Source: Lysinibacter cavernae
GTDB taxonomy: Bacteria; Actinomycetota; Actinomycetes; Actinomycetales; Microbacteriaceae
Assembly: GCF_011758565.1 (NCBI RefSeq)
Contig: NZ_JAAMOX010000001.1
Location: forward strand, 1 to 64,000
Reading direction: 5' to 3'
Length of the DNA: 64,000 nucleotides
The stretch's first letter is position 1, and every line of letters begins with the position of its first letter. The position numbers were made by a program, and so were the translations under genes. Shown piece by piece: positions 9,755 through 19,482 of the stretch. Below the pieces are notes generated by a model. It was not told where the DNA came from. It did not search any database and was given only the letters and a program-made list of their open reading frames with translations.

Positions 9755-10567
9755 ATGAGCACTCGGCAACCCTTCGACTCTGCCGCGAGTAGCGAAAACG
9801 ACCTGCCAAACGAATCTTCTCCCGCCGATCACGGGGCAGCACATACGACGGCCGAGTCCGCTTCTCCTGCTGAGAGCGCGGCGAGCGGGGATCATGCCGC
9901 CGCATCCGAGAGCCTCGAATCACCTTCTGCTGGTGTGACGACTTCTGCCGAGACGGATTCCGATGAGCCGTTTATCTCAACGGCAACGCTGAAGGGCACC
10001 GCGAGACGCCCAACTACACCGCCGGTAGCGACGAAGAAAAAACGCCGCGCATCCGATGACGGCGACTTCCGGTCGTGGTTTAAAGGACTCCATTTCTCAG
10101 GTTTTTCCATCATCATGATCGGGCTGCTTGCCCTTGGCGTGTTTGTTGTGAGCCCAAGCCTCACGGTGTACCTCGATCAACGGCAACAGATTGCCGCCCT
10201 CGAAGCCAGCGTCGCCCAAAAAGAAGCGCTGCTGAAGAGCGCAACCGACGAAGAGGCTCGCTGGCAAGACCCGGCTTACGTGCGTTCTGAAGCTCGGAAC
10301 CGCCTGTTTTACGTCATGCCAGGCGAGAATCAGCTTGTGGTGATTAACGATGTCGAGGTGCGTGAACAAGACCGAGTCAAGGCCACGGTTGACCTGCAAC
10401 GGACCGAAACTGATTGGGTGAAATCCCTTGCGTATTCGTTGCTGACAGCTGGCACGACCAACGACGACGCAACAACGCTCGACCCGGCATCGCCTGATCC
10501 AGCGCAGACACCACAGGCACCCCAAGACCAGGCTCCGGCCGATACACCCGAAGGAACAGGTGACTAG
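9755..10567 (+). CDS. FtsB/DivIC-family septum formation protein with long N-terminal extension
   Basis: FtsB/DivIC proteins are single-pass membrane proteins of the divisome that work with FtsL and FtsQ. The 270-residue product has a disordered, Ser/Ala/Glu-rich cytoplasmic N-terminus (about residues 1-105), one membrane helix (FSIIMIGLLALGVFVVSPSL, about 113-132), then a coiled coil beginning YLDQRQQIAALEASV and the DivIC signature WQDPAYVRSEARNRLFYVMPGE. A Pro/Ala/Asp tail closes it. It lies between eno and a DUF501 gene, the usual actinobacterial context. The DUF501 start is 5 bp after the stop, so the two are probably cotranscribed. Confidence 0.9.
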   Translation: MSTRQPFDSAASSENDLPNESSPADHGAAHTTAESASPAESAASGDHAAASESLESPSAGVTTSAETDSDEPFISTATLKGTARRPTTPPVATKKKRRASDDGDFRSWFKGLHFSGFSIIMIGLLALGVFVVSPSLTVYLDQRQQIAALEASVAQKEALLKSATDEEARWQDPAYVRSEARNRLFYVMPGENQLVVINDVEVREQDRVKATVDLQRTETDWVKSLAYSLLTAGTTNDDATTLDPASPDPAQTPQAPQDQAPADTPEGTGD

Positions 10568-10572
10568 CTCAC

Positions 10573-11061
10573 ATGCCCCGTCCACCCTTTGACGCTCCAA
10601 CACAGGCCGACCTCGACATTGTGAGCGAGCAGCTTGGCCGCCCTGCACGCAACGTTGTTGGCATTTCCGCGCGCACCCGTACCGGCGAGCCAGCCGTGGT
10701 TTCGACCGCGCCACGACTTGAAGATGGCACCCCGTTTCCCACGTTCTACTACCTGTGCCACCCTGGAGCGGTCGCCGCGGTGTCAACGCTCGAAGCCAAC
10801 GGTTTTATGGTTGAGCTCAACGAACTCTTGGCCAGCGACGAAGAGATTCGGACCGCGTACCAGCGGGCTCATGACTCCTATATTGCCGACCGTGAGACGG
10901 TCGGCGTCGTTGAAGAACTCGCAGGAGTCAGCGCCGGCGGGATGCCAACCAGAGTGAAGTGCCTGCACGCCCTCGTCGGTCATTCCCTCGCGGCTGGCCC
11001 CGGCGTCAACCCGATCGGCGATATCGCGCTCGAGCGTTCGGGCTGGTCTCCCAACAACTAA
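10573..11061 (+). CDS. DUF501 family protein
   Basis: The 162-residue protein fits the actinobacterial DUF501 family, whose function is unknown. Recognisable blocks are LGRPARNVVGISAR near the start, PTFYYLCHPGAV in the middle, and the C-terminal GGMPTRVKCLHALVGHSLA followed by GPGVNPIGD; the conserved Cys and His residues of these blocks are present. It follows the FtsB-like gene by 5 bp. In many actinobacteria an exopolyphosphatase/GppA gene comes next; here that gene is absent and an NADH dehydrogenase gene follows after about 200 bp. Confidence 0.88.
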   Translation: MPRPPFDAPTQADLDIVSEQLGRPARNVVGISARTRTGEPAVVSTAPRLEDGTPFPTFYYLCHPGAVAAVSTLEANGFMVELNELLASDEEIRTAYQRAHDSYIADRETVGVVEELAGVSAGGMPTRVKCLHALVGHSLAAGPGVNPIGDIALERSGWSPNN

Positions 11062-11257
11062 TTCACCACAAACGGTTGCCTTGGCGGCTAAAAGCCTGAC
11101 TTTGGTGGCCAGATTCGCGCCAATTGTACGTGAAGAGTCCCAGCGTTCTGTAAACTAGCGATGGTATTGGTGTCACCGTTGCCACCGTATATTCTTGCGC
11201 CTGGTTGTTTGCACGCGCAAGCTCCATCCCAGTACTACTCAAGGAAGTGCTTTTTTC

Positions 11258-12589
11258 GTGTCAAAGATCCTCATTGTTGGTGGCGGTTACGCAGGTTTTT
11301 ACACCGCGTGGAAGCTTGAAAAGTGGTTGCGCCCAGGCGAGGCCGAGGTCACCATTGTTGACCCGCTGCCCTACATGGCCTACCTCCCCTTCCTGCCAGA
11401 AGTAGCCGCTGGATCAATCGAGCCTCGTCACGCTGTGACCGCTCGTCGTCGTCACCTCAAGACCACGCACAGCGTTGCTGGCAAGGTAACGACCATCTCC
11501 CACGCCGACAAGAAGGTCACGATTACGCCCAACGAGGGCGAAGCGTATGACTTCGAATACGACCACATCGTGATCGCGACCGGCTCGGTTTCGCGCACGT
11601 TCCCCATCCCAGGTATCGCGGACAACGCCATCGGCATGAAGACGATCGAAGAGGCCGTTGCGGTTCGTGACCGCCTCGTGAGCAACTTTGAGAAGGCCGC
11701 AAGCCTTCCTGCCGGCCCAGAGCGCGACCGCCTGCTGACCGTGACCGTTGTTGGTGGCGGCTTTGCCGGTATCGAAACCCTTGGTGAGCTTCGCTCGTTC
11801 GCAACCTCGCTGCTGCGTCGCTACCCAGAGATCACCTTCGACGACACCAAGTTCCACCTCATCGAGGCAATGGGACGCATCATGCCAGAGGTCGCCCTTG
11901 AGACGAGCCTGTGGGTCATCCGTAAGCTCACCGACCTCGGCGCGAACATTCACCTCGACACCCAGCTGTCGTCGGCCGTTGACGGCAAGATTGAGCTGTC
12001 GACCGGTGAATCCTTCGAGTCCGACCTCATCGTCTGGACCGCCGGCGTCATGCCTCGTCCGTTCCTTCGCGGAACCGACCTGCCGATCGGCGAGCGTGGG
12101 CACGTCCGCGGACGCCCCGACCTTCGCGTTGAAGGCGACGACGGCATCCTCGAGGGTGCCTGGACTGCCGGCGACACGTCGGCCATCCCCGACATCTCTG
12201 CGACCCCAGGCCCGGGAGGCTTCTGCGTGCCAAACGCGCAGCACGCCGTTCGCCAGGCCAAGGTGCTCGCGCGCAACATCGTTGCGTCGCTGCGTGGCGA
12301 GGGTCTTGCCGATTACAACCACAAGAACGCCGGAGCCGTTGCCGGTCTCGGACTGAACGTAGGCGTCTTCCAGTCTGGCAAGTTCGCGATGAAGGGCTAC
12401 TTCGCGTGGCTCGCACACCGCTTCTACCACGGCCTTGCGATCCCAACGTGGGAGCGCAAGTGGCGCGTATTCGGCGGCTGGGTTGGGCACTTCTTCCTTG
12501 GCCGCGACATCGTAAACATCGAGGCAGTCCAGACGCCTCGTGCAGTCTTCGAGGAGTTCGCTTCGCGCCCTCGCCCGAAGACCGACTAG
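11258..12589 (+). CDS. ndh: Type II NADH dehydrogenase (NAD(P)/FAD-dependent oxidoreductase)
   Basis: NDH-2 is a single-subunit, non-proton-pumping enzyme that passes electrons from NADH through FAD to quinone at the membrane. Residues 4-16 carry the FAD-binding ILIVGGGYAGFY, a second Rossmann motif VTVVGGGFAGIE binds NADH at about 165-176, and TAGDTSAIPD plus GFCVPNAQHAVRQA are the C-terminal FAD and quinone-site blocks. The frame opens at 11195 (TTG), but GTG at 11258 follows AAGGAAG at 11241-11247 and gives the normal family length of 443. The leader (from a TAAACT box at 11151-11156) contains a CTTGCGC/GCGCAAG inverted repeat (11194-11200, 11215-11221). Confidence 0.93.
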   Translation: MSKILIVGGGYAGFYTAWKLEKWLRPGEAEVTIVDPLPYMAYLPFLPEVAAGSIEPRHAVTARRRHLKTTHSVAGKVTTISHADKKVTITPNEGEAYDFEYDHIVIATGSVSRTFPIPGIADNAIGMKTIEEAVAVRDRLVSNFEKAASLPAGPERDRLLTVTVVGGGFAGIETLGELRSFATSLLRRYPEITFDDTKFHLIEAMGRIMPEVALETSLWVIRKLTDLGANIHLDTQLSSAVDGKIELSTGESFESDLIVWTAGVMPRPFLRGTDLPIGERGHVRGRPDLRVEGDDGILEGAWTAGDTSAIPDISATPGPGGFCVPNAQHAVRQAKVLARNIVASLRGEGLADYNHKNAGAVAGLGLNVGVFQSGKFAMKGYFAWLAHRFYHGLAIPTWERKWRVFGGWVGHFFLGRDIVNIEAVQTPRAVFEEFASRPRPKTD

Positions 12590-12634
12590 GTCTTGGCCTG
12601 AGTTTCTCGCTCTGCCTGATCATTTCAGCAGCTG

Positions 12635-12673
12635 AATAACCCCCGGTACCGCGATGTGGTGCCGGGGGTTATT
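12635..12673 (+). terminator. Rho-independent-like terminator after ndh
   Basis: A 16-bp stem (12635-12650 with 12658-12673, one G-U pair) with an A/T-rich base follows the ndh stop by 45 bp. It lies between converging genes and could serve both strands. Confidence 0.8.
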
Positions 12674-12790
12674 GCGTGTGCGACCCGCGCCCTGATCTGT
12701 GCTCATTCTGCAGCCGGGCTCATCTCGCAGCTACACCCGGTCTGCAATCGGCGGCGGGGAATCCACCCTGCAACCTTTGTTTTATGCGGT

Positions 12791-13756
12791 TTATGGCGAC
12801 GCCGACTCACCATCGTTGGGAATAGAGTGCAGCAAGCGTGCGATTTCATCCTCTACATTGCGGCGGGCGCGCCGTTCCCAGAGCTGCTGCGCGGCATCCG
12901 TTCGGTAGATGGTTGGCCGTGCCAGGTATCCGCTGAGGATGCTCGCCCGACCTGACGCGAAATCTGCAGCGCTCACGTGGGCGTATTCGGCGCGCACCGC
13001 CAGCGCATAGCGTTCGTAGCGCTCCGGCCCCGCCGCGAAGATTGACAGGTCGGCGTCGAGGAGATGGGCGAGCGGGGCCGCGTGGTTTGTGACCTCGATG
13101 GCGGGAATCGTCGCCACAATGTAGTCCCCAACCGCTGTTACGACCGAGGGGGAGAGCCCAAGTCGGCCAAGGGCGTCGACCGCGAGGGCTGCCGAGTCGA
13201 GTTCGTCTGAGGGGCTTCCGTCGTACACGGCGTCGTGGAACCACGCGGCAAGCAGGGTGGCGGGGGCGAGCCGCTCACCGCGGGTGGCGAGCTGGTCGAG
13301 CGCAAGCAAGACGTCTTCGAGATGGCGCTCGTCGTGATAGCTGCGGTGAGGTTCATTCCAGCGCCCGAGCAGATCATCGCCAAGCGCCTGCCATTCGCGT
13401 CCTGCGTGACCGGTACCAGGGATGCCGACGAGCTCTCCGAGACGTGACCATTCACCGCTGAGGTACTCTCGCCGCCGCACCGGCGTGACAGCTTCGCGGT
13501 CTGCCTGCCTGACGCGGAGGCCGGATGCGCGGAGCTGGCGTGCGACATCTTTTCCCGTGACGGGCCGCGCCCCGAACGCGATTGCCCGCTCGTAGAGCGA
13601 CGCGGGTACATCGTAGTGGTCAAGATCAAAACCGCGCCGAGGCAGGTTGAGTCGTGCGGCAAAGGTATGGAGTTCGTCATAGCTGTGGTCAGAGACAAGG
13701 TGGCTCCAGAGGGTGCCGTGTGCCGGCCACGCGGGCGGGTCAATGAGGATCGCCAT
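12791..13756 (-). CDS. DUF4031 domain - HD domain fusion protein
   Basis: The 321-residue product joins two parts. The N-terminal 90 residues (MAILIDPPAWPAHGTLWSHL, then SYDELHTFAARL and FDLDHYDVP) match DUF4031, a small actinobacterial domain of unknown function. From about residue 140 an HD-type metal phosphohydrolase pattern appears: HRSYHDERHLEDVL, then AAWFHDAVYDG, with later Asp residues (LLDADLSIF). This implies a metal-dependent phosphohydrolase, substrate unknown. A start 42 bp upstream (13798) is possible, but the ATG at 13754-13756 has a TACGCT box 6 nt upstream on the minus strand, fitting a leaderless start, and begins exactly at the domain. The SixA-like gene lies 54 bp upstream in the same direction. 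Confidence 0.85.
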   Translation of the reverse strand: MAILIDPPAWPAHGTLWSHLVSDHSYDELHTFAARLNLPRRGFDLDHYDVPASLYERAIAFGARPVTGKDVARQLRASGLRVRQADREAVTPVRRREYLSGEWSRLGELVGIPGTGHAGREWQALGDDLLGRWNEPHRSYHDERHLEDVLLALDQLATRGERLAPATLLAAWFHDAVYDGSPSDELDSAALAVDALGRLGLSPSVVTAVGDYIVATIPAIEVTNHAAPLAHLLDADLSIFAAGPERYERYALAVRAEYAHVSAADFASGRASILSGYLARPTIYRTDAAQQLWERRARRNVEDEIARLLHSIPNDGESASP

Positions 13757-13810
13757 CTCTTCAGCGTAGTACCGCAGCCGCTGCGTGGCAGGATGCATTC
13801 GGCTTGAGCG

Positions 13811-14287
13811 TCATGTCTCGCGCGGGGTCTCGAGGGCCCAGTCGTCTGCGACCCTGGTTACCGCCTCGTCCCAGCTTTCCGTTCGCCAGGTGAAGCGGGC
13901 AACTGCGCAGGTTGGCATCTGGTGAATTCCGTCACCCGACAGGTGCGCGGCGAGCACAGAAATGCCCGGGTCATGAGCCACGAGCGCAACCGACGTCGCC
14001 CCCGTCGCCGCCGCCTTGGACAGCAGCGTGGCGGCGGATGAAAGGTAGAGGTCTGGGTCGAGCTCGGCAGAAACCCCGAGCGCCGCCCCAAACACCTCAG
14101 CGGTGCTGCTCGCACGCGCAGCCGTGCTTGACAGGAGGCGGCCGACCGCGACTCCAGCGTTGGCAAGGTTGTTGGCCATCACGGGCGCATCGCGCTTGCC
14201 TCTGGCGTTGAGGGTTCGGTCGTGGTCAGAGGCGTTCGGGTCATGCCAATCTGACTTTGCGTGCCGAATTAGGATGAGTTCAATCAT
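13811..14287 (-). CDS. SixA-like histidine phosphatase
   Basis: This 158-residue protein has the RHG/RHAK-type catalytic motif at its start (LILIRHAKSDW, residues 4-14), the second Arg region LSSTAARASSTAE, and the C-terminal catalytic His in LVAHDPGIS. SixA-type members dephosphorylate phosphohistidine on signalling proteins; members in actinobacteria are mostly uncharacterised. The start codon overlaps the stop of the upstream membrane protein gene in an ATGA, so the two are translationally coupled. Confidence 0.88.
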   Translation of the reverse strand: MIELILIRHAKSDWHDPNASDHDRTLNARGKRDAPVMANNLANAGVAVGRLLSSTAARASSTAEVFGAALGVSAELDPDLYLSSAATLLSKAAATGATSVALVAHDPGISVLAAHLSGDGIHQMPTCAVARFTWRTESWDEAVTRVADDWALETPRET

Positions 14288-14805
14288 GTCGAGTCTCCCG
14301 CTGTGCGTATCGGGTCGGTAGCTGGCTGCTTCGGAGGGCGGGGAAAGACATCCCTCATATGGTCACTTCGCAGGTAGTCACTGATGCCAATCATGAGCAC
14401 GCTGAACACAATCTGCTCAATAACCATCCAGAGCGGATACAGGCTAGGGATTGCGGCGATGATGAGCGTCACAATCGGAAAAATCTGGCTGAACAGGCGA
14501 AGGCGAGAGTAAGCCCAGTAGTAGCCGCGCATCCCGACCGCTGCGAATGCCAGCAGTGTGAGGGTCATCGCTAAGACGACGATGCCTCTGAACCAGACCA
14601 TCGGGGTCACGAGCTCCGGATTATCGCGGTTGAGGAACGCGTACACCAGCGCAGCGACACCGACCACGCTCTCAGCCGCGATCAGGATAAGGATGGCCCG
14701 CCACGCGCGCCTGGTTCTTGGGTGATGCAGCAGGTCTTTATCCACGATATAGGCCGCATGGCGGCCCCCAATAAGCCTGCTCGATAGGAGAGCGTCAAGA
14801 TCCAT
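14284..14805 (-). CDS. Hypothetical four-helix membrane protein
   Basis: The 173-residue protein starts with a polar stretch (SSRLIGGRHAAYIVDKDLLHHP), then four probable membrane helices at about residues 37-57, 68-90, 102-122 and 123-140, and ends in a polar, proline-rich tail. I recognise no family. A GGAAGG site lies 5 nt before the ATG. It is coupled to the SixA-like phosphatase by an ATGA overlap, which suggests a shared role, but no function can be inferred. Confidence 0.75.
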   Translation of the reverse strand: MDLDALLSSRLIGGRHAAYIVDKDLLHHPRTRRAWRAILILIAAESVVGVAALVYAFLNRDNPELVTPMVWFRGIVVLAMTLTLLAFAAVGMRGYYWAYSRLRLFSQIFPIVTLIIAAIPSLYPLWMVIEQIVFSVLMIGISDYLRSDHMRDVFPRPPKQPATDPIRTAGDST

Positions 14806-14889
14806 GATGACCTTCCATCGTGAGCATGGCTTCTCGTCTTGAAAAAGCCTGTCTGCCCAGCGTAACCCGGCAGCGATTTCGGGGATAGG

Positions 14890-16092
14890 CTAACCGGCGC
14901 AGGTCACATCGCTTGCTGACTGGCCGGAGACGTCCAGCGGAACGGTGAAGGATGTTGAGGTCGGCGTTGGCGTTGGGACGGCATCTCCGGTTCCGTCATC
15001 CACGGTGTTGTCATCCACAGTTCCGTCATCCACGGTGCCGTCGTCGGTCACGTCGCCCGCTGCCTGATCCGCCTCGTCAGCGGATTGGAACACGAGCGGC
15101 TCATCGGCGAGTAGCGCGGCAAAAAGCGCCTCGACCTGGTCGTCGATGGGCTGCACGCGGTTCGAGTCGTAGTAGTAGTCCTCAACCGGGAGCTGTACAA
15201 AGGCCATCTTCTCGAGGTCAACGGTTTTGAGCGTTCCCGCGAGTCCCATGAGCGCGTCGACGGAGCTCAGCCCGTCGTCTACCGTGATCGAGGGGGCAAC
15301 GGCCGACGCAAGGTTGTAGAGCGCCACCGGGTTCCCGAGGGTGCCAGAGTCTGTGACCGTGCGCATGAGAGAGGCGAGGAACATTTGCTGTGCTTTGATC
15401 CTTGAGAGGTCGCTTTCGCCGGCAAACCCGTGGCGGGTACGAACAAATTGTAGGGCCTGCTGGCCATCAAGAACGTGCTCGCCGGCCGCAAGATCGAGGC
15501 CGGAGTACGGGTCAAAAATGTCCTCCGTGAGGCATACCGGAACGCCGCCAACGGCATTGGTCGCGGCGACGGCGCCATCAAAGTCAAGGATGATGAAGTG
15601 ATCGAGGGTGAGACCGGTGAGCTGGCTCACCGTATCGAGCGCGCAAAACGGACCGTCATTGAGGGTCGCGTTGATCTGCACGCCGTCCCGCTCGGGAATG
15701 ACCTCGCCGTCTGGGGTGGTGCATTCCGGCGTTGACACCATGGTGTCGCGGGGGATGTTCACGACGGTTGCGTTGGTATGGTCGGCAGAAACGTGCAGCA
15801 CCATCATGGCGTCGGCACGTTGACCGGTTTCGTCTTGGCCGTAATCGCCGGTGGTCTGGTTATCGCGAGTGTCCGATCCCATCACAAGCAGATTGACGCC
15901 GCCATCCCATGTTGGGATTTCTGGGCCGTCTGTTGCTCCGGGGCGGGAGACCGCGTTGTTCTGGATGCTGCCGATCGTTTGGCTGTAGGCCCATGCAGCG
16001 CCGCCGCCAATGAGAAGGATGACGAGGGTGAGGCTGATCCAGATCCAGCGGCGGCCCCGTTTTGGCTTTGCGGGTGTGAACGGAACGGTCAT
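14890..16092 (-). CDS. LytR-CpsA-Psr (LCP) family cell-wall glycopolymer ligase
   Basis: LCP proteins transfer lipid-linked glycopolymers (teichoic acid, arabinogalactan or capsule) to peptidoglycan outside the membrane. The 400-residue product has a basic N-terminus (KPKRGRR), one membrane helix (about residues 16-36) and the extracellular LCP domain: LLVMGSDTRD, RADAMMVLHV, VNIPRDTMV, and LQFVRTRHGFAGESDLSRI with the pyrophosphate-binding arginines. The C-terminal 60 residues are an acidic Asp/Thr/Val repeat followed by PTPTPTS and a short end, probably flexible. Starts further upstream are possible, but ATG at 16090-16092 gives the normal membrane anchor and has AGG about 9 nt before it. 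Confidence 0.92.
   Translation of the reverse strand: MTVPFTPAKPKRGRRWIWISLTLVILLIGGGAAWAYSQTIGSIQNNAVSRPGATDGPEIPTWDGGVNLLVMGSDTRDNQTTGDYGQDETGQRADAMMVLHVSADHTNATVVNIPRDTMVSTPECTTPDGEVIPERDGVQINATLNDGPFCALDTVSQLTGLTLDHFIILDFDGAVAATNAVGGVPVCLTEDIFDPYSGLDLAAGEHVLDGQQALQFVRTRHGFAGESDLSRIKAQQMFLASLMRTVTDSGTLGNPVALYNLASAVAPSITVDDGLSSVDALMGLAGTLKTVDLEKMAFVQLPVEDYYYDSNRVQPIDDQVEALFAALLADEPLVFQSADEADQAAGDVTDDGTVDDGTVDDNTVDDGTGDAVPTPTPTSTSFTVPLDVSGQSASDVTCAG
14990..15049 (-). repeat. 15-bp tandem repeat inside the LCP gene
   Basis: Four consecutive 15-bp units (14990-15004, 15005-15019, 15020-15034, 15035-15049) encode DDGTV/DDNTV-type pentapeptides in the acidic tail of the LCP protein. The length keeps frame, so unit gain or loss would only change tail length. 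Confidence 0.8.
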
Positions 16093-16200
16093 GGCAATCC
16101 TGTCGGCCTTGAAGCGGTGTGGTGCCCCTGCGGGATGTTCGACCGCTGAGACTACACAAACTATCGGCCAAACTTGGGAGTTATTTGTGCGCAACGCCGC

Positions 16201-16242
16201 AAACGCCCGTGAGGCCCAGAGAACTGGACGCCACGGGCGTTT
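16201..16242 (-). terminator. Terminator after aceB
   Basis: An 11-bp inverted repeat with A/T ends (16201-16211 with 16232-16242) lies just past the aceB stop; read on the minus strand the stem ends in TTT. It separates aceB from the LCP gene promoter. Confidence 0.65.
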
Positions 16243-16252
16243 TGGCAGGGTA

Positions 16253-17893
<1,641 letters not shown>

Positions 17894-17941
17894 GATGACT
17901 CCTCAGCGTGAGAGAAAACGGGTCTGAACGGGTGGTTATGG

Positions 17942-17973
17942 TGGGGCGGATGCCGTTGCGAACATCCACCCCA
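17942..17973 (-). terminator. Hairpin between aceA and aceB
   Basis: An 11-bp imperfect inverted repeat (17942-17952 with 17963-17973) sits in the 94-bp gap. It has no U-tract, so it could attenuate, stabilise the aceA message or do nothing. Confidence 0.35.
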
Positions 17974-17987
17974 GAACCGGTGCGTGT

Positions 17988-19301
17988 TTAGTGGAACTGC
18001 TCGGCTTCGGTGGAGCCTGCAAGCGCCAAGGTTGCGCTGCTTGGGTTGAGCGCGGTGGAGACGAGGTCAAAGAAGCCTGTACCAACTTCGCGCTGGTGGC
18101 GCGTTGCGGTGTAGCCCTGTGCCTCGCTGGCAAATTCTGCTTCCTGCAGCTCGACGTAGGCGGTCATGCCGTGGTCGCGGTAGCCTTCGGCGAGCGTGAA
18201 CATGGAGTGGTTGAGCGAGTGGAACCCGGCAAGGGTGATGAATTGGAAGGCGTAGCCCATTGCGGCGAGTTCCCGCTGGAACGACGCGATCTGTGCGTCG
18301 TCGAGGCTCTGTTTCCAGTTGAACGACGGCGAGCAGTTGTATGCGAGCTTCTTGCCGGGGAACTTGGCGTGGATGGCCTCTGCGAAGGTGCGTGCAAGTT
18401 CGAGGTCTGGTACCCCGGTTTCCACCCACAGGAGGTCTGCGTATTCGGCAAAGGCGAGCCCCCTGGTAATGACGGGGTCGAGGCCCGGCTTGACGCGGTA
18501 GAAGCCCTCAGGGGTGCGCTCGCCGGTGGTGTACTGGCGGTCGCGCTCGTCGACGTCGCTTGTGAGCAGGTCTGCGGCGAGGGCATCCGTTCTCGCGATG
18601 ATGATTGAGGGAACGCCGGCGACGTCGGCCGCGAGCCGGGCGGCGTTGAGCGTGCGGATGTGCTGCTGCGTTGGGATGAGTACCTTGCCTCCGAGGTGGC
18701 CGCACTTCTTCTCGCTTGCCAGCTGGTCTTCCCAGTGCACGCCTGCTGCTCCCGCCGAGATCATGGATGACATGAGCTCGTAGGCGTTGAGCGGGCCGCC
18801 GAAGCCGGCCTCGGCATCCGCAACGATTGGCGCGAGCCAGTCGCGGGTAACGTTGCCTTCGCTCGACTCGATCTGGTCGGCGCGGATGAGAGCGTTATTG
18901 ATGCGTCGAACCACGTTTGGTACCGAGTTAGCTGGGTACAAGCTTTGGTCTGGGTAGGTCTGGCCAGAGAGGTTCGCGTCTGCCGCGACCTGCCAGCCGG
19001 AGAGGTAAATGGCTTTGAGCCCCGCCTTGACCTGCTGCACGGCCTGGTTTCCGGTGAGTGCGCCAAGTGCTGCGACCCAGTCTTCGGTGTGGATGAGCTC
19101 CCAGAGGTTCTCCGCGCCGCGGCGGGCGAGCGTGTTCTCTTCGGTCACGCTGCCGCGGAGGCGGGCGACATCCTCTGCGGTGTAGTCGCGCTTGATGCCT
19201 TCCCACCTGGGGTCGGTCTCCCAGTCGCGGCGAATCTCGTCGGCCGTCTGGCGGACATCTCCTGAGCGAGGGGCTCCTGCGGGGCGTGGGGTGAAGCTCA
19301 T
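17988..19301 (-). CDS. aceA: Isocitrate lyase
   Basis: Isocitrate lyase splits isocitrate into glyoxylate and succinate and commits carbon to the glyoxylate shunt. The 437-residue protein carries the catalytic KKCGH motif at residues 198-202, the WEDQLASE lead-in, [31 protein letters not shown] and [11 protein letters not shown], all family hallmarks. A canonical AAAGGAG lies about 8 nt before the ATG at 19299-19301. The 181-bp gap to the divergent RamB-like gene holds an inverted repeat and a RamB-like box, which suggests transcriptional control by acetate or C2 status. Confidence 0.98.
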   Translation of the reverse strand: MSFTPRPAGAPRSGDVRQTADEIRRDWETDPRWEGIKRDYTAEDVARLRGSVTEENTLARRGAENLWELIHTEDWVAALGALTGNQAVQQVKAGLKAIYLSGWQVAADANLSGQTYPDQSLYPANSVPNVVRRINNALIRADQIESSEGNVTRDWLAPIVADAEAGFGGPLNAYELMSSMISAGAAGVHWEDQLASEKKCGHLGGKVLIPTQQHIRTLNAARLAADVAGVPSIIIARTDALAADLLTSDVDERDRQYTTGERTPEGFYRVKPGLDPVITRGLAFAEYADLLWVETGVPDLELARTFAEAIHAKFPGKKLAYNCSPSFNWKQSLDDAQIASFQRELAAMGYAFQFITLAGFHSLNHSMFTLAEGYRDHGMTAYVELQEAEFASEAQGYTATRHQREVGTGFFDLVSTALNPSSATLALAGSTEAEQFH

Positions 19302-19425
19302 GATCTAACTCCTTTGTGATCGGTGTCTGCTGTCCAGGTCTGCTGTCCGTCTCGATCTGAGGAGCGGAAAGTTCTTGGTATTTCGAGCATGGGGCCAATC
19401 CGTGCCGCGATCTAGACTTTATTTG

Positions 19426-19459
19426 GTAGAAGATTTATGATTCTTCTACTTTGCAGAAC
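19426..19459. promoter_or_regulatory. Putative operator between aceA and the first RamB-like gene
   Basis: A perfect inverted repeat GTAGAAG-N10-CTTCTAC spans 19426-19449. Overlapping its right arm, TACTTTGCAGAAC at 19447-19459 resembles the published RamB motif of Corynebacterium (core AACTTTGCAAA). It lies 24 bp before the regulator start and about 125 bp from the aceA start. That RamB binds here is inference. Confidence 0.55.
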
Positions 19460-19482
19460 TTCCCTCATCTGATCGGAACCTC

